Of a stretch of 64,000 bases of DNA, positions 37,944-49,300 are shown in pieces. The translations under genes were made by a program, and so were the position numbers. The number at the start of each line of letters is the position of its first letter. Positions within the stretch are counted from its first letter, which is position 1. Source of the DNA: Davidsoniella eucalypti (taxonomy: Eukaryota > Ascomycota > Sordariomycetes > Microascales > Ceratocystidaceae); NCBI GenBank assembly GCA_004009845.1, contig RMBW01000042.1:310001-374000 (forward strand). Reading direction: 5' to 3'. Below the pieces are notes generated by a model. The model was not told the DNA's origin and made no database searches. It saw only the letters and a list, made by a program, of their open reading frames with translations.

Positions 37944-38126
37944 ACCTTTCGTCTGATAGCTTCAACTGGCATTAGTTCAGCTACAAACAGCCTCGAATCC
38001 GACCCCTACATACAGCTCGCGATATTGGCAGTAATAACAGCTGCAGCAACAGCGACATACGATACAAATTTCAGTCTATCTTCACATTTCACGACCACCT
38101 CGATTTAACACAAACCAGATCTCACG

Positions 38127-39146
38127 ATGAAGTGGTCATTACGACAGGCTGCCATTTCCGCGCTGTTGATAGCGCCGTTCTCGGCCACAGCAGCTCTGCA
38201 ATGCGACAACATAGTTGTCGACAAGCAAAAGTACGACATTTCAACCCTGAAGGGCCCGCACTCCGTCGTGACCACGATTGCCGAAGAACACGCCGTCTAC
38301 AACACCACCTACACGCTGGATATCTGTGCGCCACTAAAGCGCGTGGGCGATGGAATACCTTCCACCGAACAGTGTCCCGAGGGCACGCGCGTTTGTGCAA
38401 TTCAGCGTGCACAGCACGAGGGCGATGAAAAGCCTGTCGTGCGCGAGGCAGTACCGCTGGCCGGCGAATTGGAAAAGTATGGCGGTGTAGCGTTCGAGTA
38501 TACCGCGACGGCGATTAGCTCAAACGACATCGGTGAGGGCTTCCAGCTCAATCTGCCGGGTGGAGTGTCTCCGATCGATGCGCCGCACAAGGAACAGTTG
38601 CCAAAGAAGACTGTCATCTCGTTTATCTGCGATATGGCTAAGACTGGCCTGGAGGCTGAGTGGAAGGCTGAAGTTGATTATGCTAATGCAACGATGCTGG
38701 AGACGAGAGATTCCGAGGAGAAGCAGTTCCTTAATGAAGGTGCGGCGCTTATCTTTGATAGCTTCAAGAATGAGGGCTCCGAGGCTGTGGGCACTCTTCA
38801 TTTAACATGGAGAACTAAGTATGCCTGCGAAAATGTTGCGCGTGGCGACGGCACCCAGGGCTGGGGATTCTTCACCTGGTTTATCATTCTGTAAGTGATT
38901 GATATGTCTCTATGTACTTTGGATCTACTGCTGACGTCGACCTTTTCTAGCACCTTTATGCTTGTTAGCGCATACCTCATTTTCGGTTCCTGGCTCAACT
39001 ACACGCGCTACGGCGCCCGTGGCTGGGATCTTCTTCCCCACAGCGATGCTATTCGCGATATTCCATATCTTCTACAAGACTTTACGCGGAGGGTCATGAG
39101 CACAGTGCAGAACTCAGGGTCTCGGGGTGGTTACAGTGCAGTATAA
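38127..39146 (+). CDS. ATG27: Autophagy-related protein 27 (Atg27)
   Basis: Type I membrane protein that cycles between Golgi, endosome, vacuole and Atg9 compartments and supports delivery of Atg9 vesicles. Exons are 38127-38890 and 38951-39146, separated by a 60-bp GTAAGT-TAG intron, giving 319 residues. Residues 1-23 form a signal peptide (LRQAAISALLIAPFSATAA). The luminal MRH-like domain shows the expected cysteines (LQCDNI, LDICAPL, EQCPEGTRVC, SFICDM, KYACEN). The transmembrane helix is at about 245-268 (FFTWFIILTFMLVSAYLIF), split by the intron, followed by the family's cytosolic segment NYTRYGARGWDLLPH. The last four residues are YSAV, the tyrosine sorting signal described at the C terminus of yeast Atg27. 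The ATG is the first in the open frame and gives a clean signal peptide. Strong call. Confidence 0.93.
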
Positions 39147-40671
39147 GGTGGCGGAGAGCCAAGGTGGGGTGGCTCTGTTAGATGCAGAGGACGTATTTTC
39201 TTGAACGAGCTCTATAGAGAAGTGCCTGTGCTTTTTTTTTGATACTTTTTGCTTTTCTTTTTCAACTCTTGAGGGAGTGCATAGTTCTTGGATGATAATG
39301 ATACTTGGTGATAGAGAGCGCAGGTGACGTCTGTTATTCGAAATTTACTGGAATTGGTACATCGTTAATTATTATATATTTGTATTGTCTCATCGCTGAT
39401 GACGAGCGCCGTTACACACATTGCTATACTGCAACTAATTCTTGTGCGCCGCTGCGCAAGCACATCTTGTTTCCGATGAGCTGTATTCAACGTGCAATGT
39501 CGTACTCGCTGCACCGCATTGTATGTAGGAGCAACAGTACAAGACTGTATCTTGTACGGATATCCCGACAAAAGGACGACGTCAGCTTGAGCAGAATGAG
39601 CTCTTGAAACCGTCACACATGGCACAGAAAGAGACGCTGTTTCTCGATATCATGAAGTTCTGCGTGTTGTTTACAATCGGCAAATCAAAAGTGGGTGTGT
39701 GGTTGATTGGGCAGTAATTCAAGAAGGTTGGGGTGTATGTGTGTGATGTATCTTTTTTGATATTCAAGCTACTATGCCGGGTCTACGCGGCGTTTTGTGT
39801 AGTGGGTGTAGGAAAACATCATGACATATCACGATGTTCGTAGCCCCAGACAACAAGCTAGATAGCATTGAAGACCAAGGCATTTGAGATGTGAGCCGTC
39901 ACCGCCTATGAGCCAAGAGGCAAGCTGCAATGTTCTATGCGCAGCTTGGTCGTAAGGATTAGCTTGCCGTGCAGGATGGACTGGTTCTAGTTCCGGGGGA
40001 TGGAATATCAGGCATATTTTGTAATGTGCTGGCCGCTACTATCATTGCTACCGTTGCCGTCATTATCAGCAACTTGGGGGTTGATTCCATGTCGTCTCAG
40101 AAAACCACGGGTTTTGTCGCTGACGGGCGGTTGGAGGCGGGGCAAAAAAAGGAGCAGTTTTCTTTGCCATGCGGGATCTCTCTTTCTTGTCTTCTTGTCT
40201 CTAAGATTCAAAGCCGAGAAAACAAGACACAGAAGTACTACTTTGTGCTAGCAGAACTAGTGTGCCGGTGGGCTGATGTCTGCAGGCAGTGCAGGCAGAT
40301 GCGCATCAACGCTCTATTTGCCGCCTCAGATCACGCTGTGGACTAACAACTCTGCCTGTTCATTGGCTACTGGTTAGCACATGTACATGTAGATAGTGAC
40401 GGCATGGTAATGGCATAGTATCAGCTCGATCAGCAGGCTGGCCAGTCCTGTCTTAGATGCGGTATAGATGCGGTAGAAGCGCTAGCCCAAGATGGTTATT
40501 GCCATCGAGAGCTGCTTTCCCGATGAGTATAAATAGTACGGCAGAGTCTCGCCTTCCGGTCGGTTCTGGCTACTCTCGGACTTCCAACAGCCATCGAAGT
40601 GAACTTTGTCCATACCAACTTTGTATCTCGTCGCCCTCTCTGACCATCTCTCCACTTCTCTATTCTTGACA
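39147..40671. other. Intergenic between Atg27 and glutamate decarboxylase
   Basis: No gene seen; open frames up to 125 codons have no recognisable content. The last 150 bases carry the glutamate decarboxylase TATA box and a pyrimidine-rich leader. Confidence 0.6.
40528..40535 (+). promoter_or_regulatory. TATA box of the glutamate decarboxylase gene
   Basis: TATAAATA, 137 bases upstream of the ATG at 40672, with a CT-rich stretch (CTCTCTGACCATCTCTCC) between it and the start, as is common in strongly expressed fungal genes. Confidence 0.6.
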
Positions 40672-42493
40672 ATGGTGCATCTTGCCAAGGTCCAGTCGCC
40701 GCCTTCTCGCTCAGTAGGAGCCTCGGGCGTGTCGACGCCTTCCGACGCCCTATCAAAGGCGCTACAGAAGGTACGGCTGGAACTGGCGGACAGCGATGAC
40801 TCGTATACCACGACTGTCTACGGCTCTCGGGCAGCCGGACGGGAGTTGCCACGGCACAAGATGCCCGAAGAGGAAATGCCACGCGAGGTCGCCTTCCGTA
40901 TGATCAAAGACGATCTCTCGCTGGACGGCAATCCCATGCTCAATCTGGCGTCGTTCGTCACGACGTACATGGAAGAAGAGGCCGAGCAGCTGATGGCCGA
41001 GGCCTTGCCCAAGAACTTCATTGACTACGAGGAGTATCCGCAGACGGCCGACATCCATAACCGCTGCGTCAACATGATCGGCCATATGCTGCACGGCGAC
41101 TCGCACGCTGTCGGCACCTCGTGTGTCGGCTCCAGCGAGGCCATCATGCTGGCGGTGCTGGCCATGAAGCGCCGCTGGAAGAACCAGCGCGTAGCTGCCG
41201 GCAAGCCATACGACAAGCCCAACATCATCATGTCGTCGGCTGTGCAGGTGTGCTGGGAAAAGGCTGCGCGTTACTTTGAGGTGGACGAGAAATACGTGTT
41301 CTGCACCAACGAACGCTTTGTGGTCAGTCCCGAAGAGGCCGTAGCGCTGGTGGACGAGAACACCATCGGCATCTGCGCCATCATGGGCACAACCTACACT
41401 GGCAAGTACTTGGCCGAATGAGCGGCGCCACACTGCGTTCACCTTGGGATTCGTGCTAACTGCTCTGTATTTTAGGTGCCTACGAGGACGTCAAGGCTCT
41501 CAACGACCTGCTCGTCGCCAAAAAACTCGACACACCCATCCATGTTGATGCGGCTAGTGGCGGCTTCGTGGCGCCGTTTGTGGTGCCCGATCTCGAGTGG
41601 GATTTCCGTCTTCCGCGCGTTGTGTCGATCAATGTCTCGGGTCATAAGGTAACCAGCTAGCCGCCGCTTAATATCTCCGAGAAGCCACAGAGACAATCCT
41701 AGGCAACGTCACTCTATCAGACGTCAGCCCGCTAACCTTGTCCTTCTATAGTACGGCCTCGTATACCCCGGTGTCGGCTGGGTTGTGTGGCGCGCTTCCG
41801 AGTACTTGCCGTCGGAACTCGTGTTTAACATCAACTACCTCGGTGCCGAACAGTCTTCCTTCACCCTCAACTTCTCCAAGGGCGCCTCCCATATCATTGG
41901 CCAGTACTACCAGCTGATTCGTCTGGGCAGAAAGGGATATCGCGCCGTTATGTCCAACCTGACCCGCACCGCCGACTATCTGGCTGCATCGCTGTCTGCC
42001 ATTGGCTTCGTCATTCTTTCCGACGGAGGCGGTTCCGGTCTGCCTCTGGTAGCCTTCCGCCTAGCCGACGAGACGGCGGACGCAGAGAAGCCTCGCTTCT
42101 ACGATGAATTTGCTCTGGCGCACCAGCTGCGCGTGCACGGCTGGATTGTTCCCGCCTACACCATGGCACCGAATACCGACAAGATGAAGCTGCTGCGGGT
42201 CGTGGTGCGCGAGGACTTTACGCGCCAACGCTGCGACAAGCTGATCGATGACGTCAAGACGTGCATGGATAATCTGGGTCAAATTGATGAAGCGAGCATG
42301 TCAAGCATGAAGGCTTTCTTTGCCAAGCAACGCGGCAACCACCACAACAAGCACGGCCATGCCAAGTACAACGTGAGTCAAGTCCACTAGCAATGACGTA
42401 TATCTCCTCGTTCACCAACTAACAACGCTGCTTCAATAGAAGGACAACCACTCCATGCAGGGCAAGCATGAGAAGACTCACGCTGTTTGCTAA
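40672..42493 (+). CDS. Glutamate decarboxylase
   Basis: PLP-dependent enzyme converting L-glutamate to GABA and CO2 in the cytosol, the entry step of the GABA shunt. It has four exons: 40672-41401, 41476-41648, 41752-42372 and 42440-42493, encoding 525 residues, the usual fungal length. Motifs in order: NMIGHMLH, then GTSCVGSSEAIMLA (PLP phosphate binding), then IHVDAASGGF with His266 and Asp268, then INVSGHKYGLVYPGVGWVVWR with the Schiff-base lysine at about 301, exactly at the exon 2-3 boundary, and finally the C-terminal domain. Intron 1 is GC-AG: exon ACTG, then GCAAGT, branch GCTAAC, acceptor TTTTAG. This splice restores the conserved TYTGAYEDV. The start at 40672 is the first ATG after the TATA box; the open frame upstream has no ATG. 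The last exon ends in EKTHAVC, a short tail that varies between species. Convergent with the next gene. Confidence 0.95.
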
Positions 42494-43295
42494 GAACGTC
42501 GACCACCACTACAGCAACAAGACTAAATCGTCTTAAGCGTGAAACACAATATACTTTTGGTTCATAGTAAAATATATTTCATTTAACAAGATAACATCTC
42601 ACGTATATTGAACGAATAGAAAGTAGAACTGAATAATGTGATTCACAACAAAAAAACAATGACGCCACCCAATCCCGCATTCTTCGTCTCTTTAGCAAGT
42701 TTTATAGAAAGCAAGTAAAATCTATCAAGGCCGAATCTATATCTGAAGAAAGCCTAAATTAAACCATGTCAGCAAATAACCAATACACATCGTAGGTGTA
42801 CCCAAAAAAAAACCACTGCCTTTTTTTTTTTCCTCCTTGGTTTTCTTTTTTGTTCTTGGTACTTGATCCTTGAGGTGCAAAAAAAAAAAAAGATGTAGCT
42901 AGTATAGACCGCGATATTAAGAGATGCAACATATGAAGGAAAGTAGATAAAGAAATAGCAATAAAATAATGAAACATAACGACGAAAGAAAAGATAAAAT
43001 CCCTGAAAACGAAGAAGAAGAAAAGAAAAACCCAAGAAAGCCGCTATGCAGTAGATAGTAAAACCAAGATAATAAAGAAGAAAAATAAGTACTAATGTAG
43101 ATTGAAAAAAAAATTGAAAAAAAAAAGATTGTGACAAAGTAGTGAAGAAGGATATGTAAGAGAAAAAAAGTTACACGGAATATTGAAGATCTTCGAGATG
43201 ACCTAAACGTTTGTAGGCAAGAGAATAAAGAGAAAACGCAAGAAATTTTCATAAATCAATCAGCCTTATATCCTCTTGATGTTTGTTTCTTCTTT
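42494..43295. other. Convergent intergenic region, A-rich on the plus strand
   Basis: Only 802 bases separate the stops of two convergent genes. From about 42,800 to 43,250 the plus strand is strongly purine-biased, with A10-A12 runs (42,880-42,891 and nearby) and GAAGAAGAAAAG-type sequence. It is the likely shared 3' untranslated and polyadenylation zone. Open frames on the minus strand here are Phe/Leu/Ser-rich artefacts of this bias. Confidence 0.7.
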
Positions 43296-46200
43296 TTATA
43301 TAATGTTCGCAATGCTGATGCGATCTTTTGACGTTGATGGCTGACTACTTGTCGGAGCCGGTGTAGACATGATTGGTTTAGAAATATGAGAAGGATGTTG
43401 CCCGTGCTGTTGGTGTTGAGAATGCTGTAGAGGATGCTGTGATAGTTGATTTGGTTGCGGCGGAGGTAGCGTGTTGTTCGCAGGTTCAGATCGGACTCCA
43501 GTCATGGGCTCGCCGCCTCCGCTAACTATAGGCAGCTGGTGCATAGAGTCTACAGGGGACAGATTCTGTGGAACAGGACCGAGTCTAGTACCAGAAGTCG
43601 GGGGCACAGATTGTTGTTGTTGCTGCTGCTGACCTCTATCACCACCGCCGCTAGGTCGTGCCATATTCCACATATTGATTAGTGATAATGGCAACGGGGC
43701 GAGGTTTGGCGATCTCAAGTCTAGAATAGCAACTTCGAGACGCTTCCAACGACGCCAGTCGCAGGCTTCATCCTCAGATAGACCTGTGCGGGCTTCGACA
43801 CTATATGGCGCCGCGCGCGAGGACGAAAGAGGAGCAGCCTGCGGGGGCGAAAGGGGGTCGTTGGGGTCTACGGGGGCAATACACTCGTCCGTCGAGCCAT
43901 TTCCCCAGACCCAGCCAGCATCGATGTTGGCTTGCAGGTCGGCACTGACATAGACGAGCATCTCTTCATCCATAGAGATGTTCTCAATGTGCAGTGGGAT
44001 CGATGTCTGGCGAGACGCAAAGCCCGGTGCTTGTTGCTGTTGTTGGGCTTGGTTCGCCACTTGCTCAAGCTTCGAGAGCTTTCCGACAAATGCGGATACG
44101 AAGAAGGCTAGAAAGCGACTACACGGCGCGGCAACATCCCGCCAGCCGTGGAAGCTACGCAACACACGCACACATACAACAGCCAGGTCAAAGTAGCCAC
44201 CGAGGACAAGGAAAAGAGTGCTGCGGAAGATATGCAGAGTCAGTAGGTTGGTGGCGACAGCCTCTAACGGGTCGATGGATCGTGATATCAACTTGGCCGT
44301 ATCGATGGCTACCATGATACATTGCGATAGGGCGTCCCGACGGACATTACGCGAGCACGATGGGTTGAGGTTGTGTCGATATAGCATCATTTTAGCTGTT
44401 AACAGGTATGCTAGCGGCGGGAAGAACTCGGACTTGACGCCTTCCATGCTGGACGGATGGCAATCAGCCGGGAAGTTCTGCAGTGCCGTGATGAAATGTT
44501 GTTCAAAAGTTGCGACTTCTGAAGGCGAGACTTCCGACTTCCTTAGCACACGCAAGATAGGCGAGTAGGCTCGCATTACGTGCACAATAGCAAGGAACGA
44601 CTGTGATAGAGGCTGTAGCCCTGGCGGTACGCGCGGGCCATCGTCGGCTAAGAAGTGATCGTCAACGCCGACAGGCAACGGGACATCACAGTCGCTATCG
44701 TCGATCAGGACCGGGCGTCCCATTTCGGTAGAAATACTGCGATCGAGTACGTACAAGGCCCACCAGACACGATGGCGCATCTCGATTTCAACATAGCCAA
44801 GACAACTGCTCGTGTCGGCGTATAAGCCAATACATTGTGCGGCACGGATAGCAGCACCAAGCCACATGAAGGCGCCGGCTTTTAGGTTAACTTCGTTCAA
44901 AGCAATAGTCATCAGCGTCAGCGCCCGAACATGGTCTAGGGTGCCAGAGCTAGCCCACGGGTCTACCAACTTGCGGGCAACCTCAAGGAATTCGCCCTGG
45001 TTGTAGACGCGGTGGACATAGTGATGTGGTGGCGGATCATTGTGTCCAAAACTTCCAATGGCCATGATGCAAAAGAAGACTGCTAGAAAGTCAGGAGACT
45101 CTCCATGAGCTGTCTCTCTTTCGTACATGCGGTTTATTCTCCCACGAAATAGTTCCCAGTGGAAGATTGGAAACATGGCATGGACCGAATGGTAGTAGTG
45201 GAAGAGGAGCGTGTCGGTAAGGCGGCGGTCGGGCAGTTCGGGAGCCTGTGGGTTGAAAGCCCCCTTGATAGCACATGATACATTGCCAGCGTTGGGAGGC
45301 AGTTTAAATAGCCCAGTACTGGCAAGACGTAGGTGAGATCTAGCAATTTCGAGGCCGTGCAGTCCCTGGGGAAACTGCTGCGAGTTCGTCGTAGCAGCCA
45401 TGGCAGCAGGACGGTGCTTCTTGAAAGGGTCTTGCCCATTCTCGGGTAGGCGACCTGAAAGTCTCTCGTTGTCGTCGATGAAGCTGTCGGGCATGTCAAG
45501 AGGACCGTCACGGGACATGATCTGTTTTTTCAAGCTCATGTTTTCTCTCCTCATGCGCTCCATCTGCTTTTCAAGGTCTTGAACTTGCTTGATAGAAGAC
45601 ATTCGTCTGTTCGTTTCTTTGGTGAACTGGCACTTGACATTACGGCTAGAGCATTCGGAGCAACTGGTAGTTTCGGTAGCATCACACTTTACTTTGCGCT
45701 CGCGGCAGGCGTCACAGCTAGGATCTTTCCGGCGCTGGCGGTAAGCTCTCTTGTGTGTGCTGACTGTGGTGCCAGTTGAACCTGGTGCACTGCCAAGCGT
45801 TCCATTGCCGCCGGCCGAGGAGCCCGGGGCAGGGCTAGTACCAGCATCGCCGCCTATAATCGACCTTTGTTCGGGCGGGAACGGCGAGAAGCTGTTTTGA
45901 TTCAGAGGCGGAAGGCCGCTGAAGCACCGAGTCATGTTAGTCCTGTTTATGAAGCCAGTGGCCTTTCCGTCTAGATCCAGGTCTACATACTTGGAAGAGT
46001 GGTTCTGGGACTCGCTAGGTGACGTTGCCGAGGTAGGTCGAGTCGTCGGCTCGAATGGCCGGGACATGTTGGCTGGCGTCGAAGTGGTCGTCGAGACTGA
46101 CGGCGCAGGCGTAGCACTACTGGGCTCTGGGGATCGAGAGTTTCGATAGTATTGGTAAGATGACGTGGACATCTCTGCTTCGTTGCGGTGTATCGGAACG

Positions 46201-46313
46201 AGAGGTCTAAGTGCAAAGGTGGTTGGAGTCGAGATATGTGAGTATTTTTGTGGCGCAGCCGGAGCCTGGGGCCGGTTTTTGTCAGTATCGCGGCCGTTGT
46301 TATTCGCCGACAT
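43296..46313 (-). CDS. Zn2Cys6 fungal-type transcription factor
   Basis: Nuclear DNA-binding regulator, 1005 residues in one exon. The binuclear zinc cluster is at residues 200-228: Cys200, Cys203, Cys210, Cys218, Cys221, Cys228, with spacing CX2CX6CX7CX2CX6C, preceded by a basic stretch (KRAYRQRRKD). A short coiled coil for dimerisation follows (IKQVQDLEKQMERMRREN, about 241-265). The fungal-specific middle homology domain lies at about 370-640 (FHYYHSVHAMFPIFHWELF, then MRHRVWWALYVLDRSISTEMGRP). The C-terminal third is Gln/Pro/Ser/His-rich and ends in KDRISIANII. The N-terminal 190 residues are low-complexity Ser/Thr/Pro, as is usual. Targets cannot be deduced, and I do not recognise a characterised orthologue. 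It faces a gene-free region of 12.8 kb upstream, so a long regulatory region or leader is possible. Confidence 0.92.
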   Translation of the reverse strand: MSANNNGRDTDKNRPQAPAAPQKYSHISTPTTFALRPLVPIHRNEAEMSTSSYQYYRNSRSPEPSSATPAPSVSTTTSTPANMSRPFEPTTRPTSATSPSESQNHSSKYVDLDLDGKATGFINRTNMTRCFSGLPPLNQNSFSPFPPEQRSIIGGDAGTSPAPGSSAGGNGTLGSAPGSTGTTVSTHKRAYRQRRKDPSCDACRERKVKCDATETTSCSECSSRNVKCQFTKETNRRMSSIKQVQDLEKQMERMRRENMSLKKQIMSRDGPLDMPDSFIDDNERLSGRLPENGQDPFKKHRPAAMAATTNSQQFPQGLHGLEIARSHLRLASTGLFKLPPNAGNVSCAIKGAFNPQAPELPDRRLTDTLLFHYYHSVHAMFPIFHWELFRGRINRMYERETAHGESPDFLAVFFCIMAIGSFGHNDPPPHHYVHRVYNQGEFLEVARKLVDPWASSGTLDHVRALTLMTIALNEVNLKAGAFMWLGAAIRAAQCIGLYADTSSCLGYVEIEMRHRVWWALYVLDRSISTEMGRPVLIDDSDCDVPLPVGVDDHFLADDGPRVPPGLQPLSQSFLAIVHVMRAYSPILRVLRKSEVSPSEVATFEQHFITALQNFPADCHPSSMEGVKSEFFPPLAYLLTAKMMLYRHNLNPSCSRNVRRDALSQCIMVAIDTAKLISRSIDPLEAVATNLLTLHIFRSTLFLVLGGYFDLAVVCVRVLRSFHGWRDVAAPCSRFLAFFVSAFVGKLSKLEQVANQAQQQQQAPGFASRQTSIPLHIENISMDEEMLVYVSADLQANIDAGWVWGNGSTDECIAPVDPNDPLSPPQAAPLSSSRAAPYSVEARTGLSEDEACDWRRWKRLEVAILDLRSPNLAPLPLSLINMWNMARPSGGGDRGQQQQQQQSVPPTSGTRLGPVPQNLSPVDSMHQLPIVSGGGEPMTGVRSEPANNTLPPPQPNQLSQHPLQHSQHQQHGQHPSHISKPIMSTPAPTSSQPSTSKDRISIANII

Positions 46314-49300
46314 GCAGACGACAGACCCAGGCTACAAGAGGCACTATATATGGGGTGTGGTATGTTGAAGCCAGAGAGCTGCTGATATAGATGCTGGATG
46401 GTTACTAGAGCGGTATAAGGTTAACTTTCTATCGTTCAAAGGAGGATGCTTAGACAAAAGTGAGGTAATGAGTGCGAGTATATCTAGTCTCTAGTATTTA
46501 GTTTGTAGTTAGCCCGGCCTATGATTATGAGAAGAGGAAAAGAAGGTAGGCAGCTAGCTCGGTAAAGACTAGGTTTAGGATTTGCAGACGAACACATCAG
46601 TTCCACACAGCACTGGCCAGTCTAATAGAGAGGCAGATAGTAGTAGCACTAAACTGACTGACTACATGCAGTAGTACCGGCTAGCAGTGCTGAGTGATAG
46701 AGTGTTAAACTAGCAGAAGGGTTGAGCAGAGCAGAGCAGCGATTGCGTTATTGAGCATCCGGGAAAGCCACCTTGCTCAGCACGCATTATGCCCGGACAG
46801 GGCAAAACAGCCGGCTCGTTCTCGAAAGCGATAGGTCGGCGTTTTCGAGAGGCAACCGGCTGTTGGTTACAAGGCCGTGCGTGCGGGCAAAGAGTTGTGC
46901 TATGTGGAGGGTTGTGTGAAAGGTTGTGTCAAAGATTGGGTGGAGGGTTGCGACTGTGGCATGAAAGGAGAGTTGGCCGTAGTTCCGCACACAAGCTGTG
47001 CCCCCAGCCAACTCAAGATCGGTGACTCTTCGACCATACAAGGCTAAGGCCTAGAGCAAAGCTGTATTGGCTCAATCGACCAGCTCGCTGGCAGCAGCAA
47101 GGCAGTGGCACTTGGCCAGTTCCAGCAAGCTTGTCTAGTCTCTATCTTACACTGGCACCGTAGATGGATCGAGCACAGCGACAGCAGCACTGGTAGTAGC
47201 AGCGAAATCCTAGGCTGGCGCTCTGCAATTTGCAGGCCAGCGGGGTTGCGCTGCTATGCGAACTGGAAGACGCCAGCAAGCAGCCACACTAGAGATATCA
47301 AGGCCAGCCAGTCAGCTCGCCAGCTCGCCAGTCCATCGACTAGCGTTTTCCGCTGTGCTGCTCCTGCACCGGCCATGTCTAGTGCTTTGTGTTTACTGCG
47401 TCTTGCCTTGTGACTCCTGCAGGTAGCCCCAAGCCATGGAATCACAGAGCCATAGTGGTTACGGTATCATTTACATGCACGCTCACACTCACATGCATTC
47501 ATGGCTGTACTTACCCCGGTATGGGAGGCTCCAAGTCGCATTCCTCTAACACAGAGTCTAGCAAAGGGAGCTGTAGTTTGAGAGAGACAAAAGAGTGCCG
47601 GTGGATAGGTCCTTTCGTTGCCGGCAGGATGAGGGTCGGGATTTCGGTGCTCTGTATCGAAGATCAGATGAACGCTAGAAACGAGGGTGTGGAAAAGAGA
47701 GAGACAACGAGAGTATATCGGACCACGAGCGAAAGAGAGGCAAGAGATCAGAGTCGTAGAAGGCGTTATATGCGATGGTTAGGGTGATCGACGAAGCCGA
47801 GACAGCACAGCAGACAATTTGTGTGTGTGTTGGCGCACAATGAACGAGATAGCAGGTGAGCTAGCTAGTGCCGGCGACCAGAGAGATGGTCAAGCAATCG
47901 GCCAATGGCACGTCCTGCGCCTGTCGTTGGTGCGTCGAAATGTCGAAGTGTCGATGAGGGCTCGATGGGGCTCGAATGCCAAGTCACGCCTGGGCCAGTC
48001 TGCAAAGCAGGCACAAGCAGTCAAGTCGGGATAAAGCCAGTAGAGGAGCAAAGGCTGGCTAGATCGGCGTGGCAAAGGTCCTGAATACTCCGACTATCCG
48101 GCACAAGAGAGGCCGCAGGGCAATAGAGAAAGACAGTGTCGTCGGATTGGGTATCGTCGCGAAGTCCAGGACGCTGAAGAATCACGAGGGGGGGAGCCGG
48201 CAATTTAGGCGTTGCAAAGGGAGAAAAGATCGAGGCAAGTTGGTTGGTTTTGTTAGATGGTTAAATGGGGAGAGTTAAGAGTTGGTCAAGCCCAATAGAA
48301 AATCCGGGCGAGAGGCGGCCGTGGAGAAAAAAAACAAGAAAAAAATAGACATAACAAGGTTAAAAATAAATAATAAGAGAAACACTTGAAGCATAAAAGT
48401 CGGCAGACGGAAAGATGAAAGCCCGCAGAAGATCAGAAAGGAAACAAGGCCAAATGCCACGGCAATTGCGGCTAATTAGCCCATGCCCGGTCAGTAAATG
48501 TAGTAGCAGCTGTTATCATTTCTCTTTGCTGTTGCTGCTGACTAGTCAACTTTTGGGTTGGTAATCTGATGGCCCGTTTGGTCTATAGCGGCAACTTCCT
48601 ACGATGATAATGCAGCCAAATCGCATCAGACAAGCCCACATAATATTATCAAAACAAGAGACGCACTACTCGGAGAGCAGCTCGGGAATGAAGACGAAAA
48701 AAGGAGAGCAGGCCAGGCCGGATGTTTTGAGAGATAAGAAAGCAGCAGCTACTGGCTCGGAAAGGCAAAGAAAGCGACCTCTTTGCCCCATGGAGCTTGG
48801 GTTCATACTAGAAGGGTCCTTGGCTAGAAAAGGCCTAGCTATAAGAAGAAGAGAGAGGCCTGACGCAATAATCAAGCCGTCTTTCTTTCAAACACCCTTC
48901 TTGTATTCTCCAAACTCGAGCCTTGGCAAGTCGTCCAGCACCGTCTCAACACTTCCACCACAATGAACGATGCTACTAGAGCTACTCCTCCTTCCGCTTC
49001 TTGCCTGCGGTATCAGCCGCAGTGGGCACACCCAGCTTTGCCAGCCAGATCAATCTACCGTCTACTACGCCGGACGATACAGGGCTTGGTTTGTCCGGGT
49101 CGATATAGCAACAAGCACCGCAGTAATCGTCTGTGAAAATGCATGGAACCACAAAGAGAAGTTAGACAGAAGGAATCAAGGGAAGCGAACAACCCAGAAC
49201 GCACAAACATCGCTGGGCCCTTGCTACCTCTCGACCAAGAATCGAAGGGGCCATGGAACAACGGCTATTGCCACCAAGCAAAAGAACAAGATACATAAAA

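Larger units (their letters stand above)
36841..38126. other. Intergenic between Spt20 and Atg27
   Basis: The first 450 bases are T-rich, consistent with a 3' untranslated region. The rest contains two CACGTG E-boxes and a 10-bp inverted repeat upstream of Atg27 (annotated separately). No open frame of interest. Confidence 0.6.

Noticed and set aside
42759..43252. Phe/Leu-rich minus-strand frames resembling membrane proteins
   Set aside because: They arise from the A-rich 3' region between convergent genes and have no family pattern.
31112..46313. Gene cluster acting in one pathway
   Set aside because: The genes belong to unrelated cellular processes, and no biosynthetic backbone enzyme is present.
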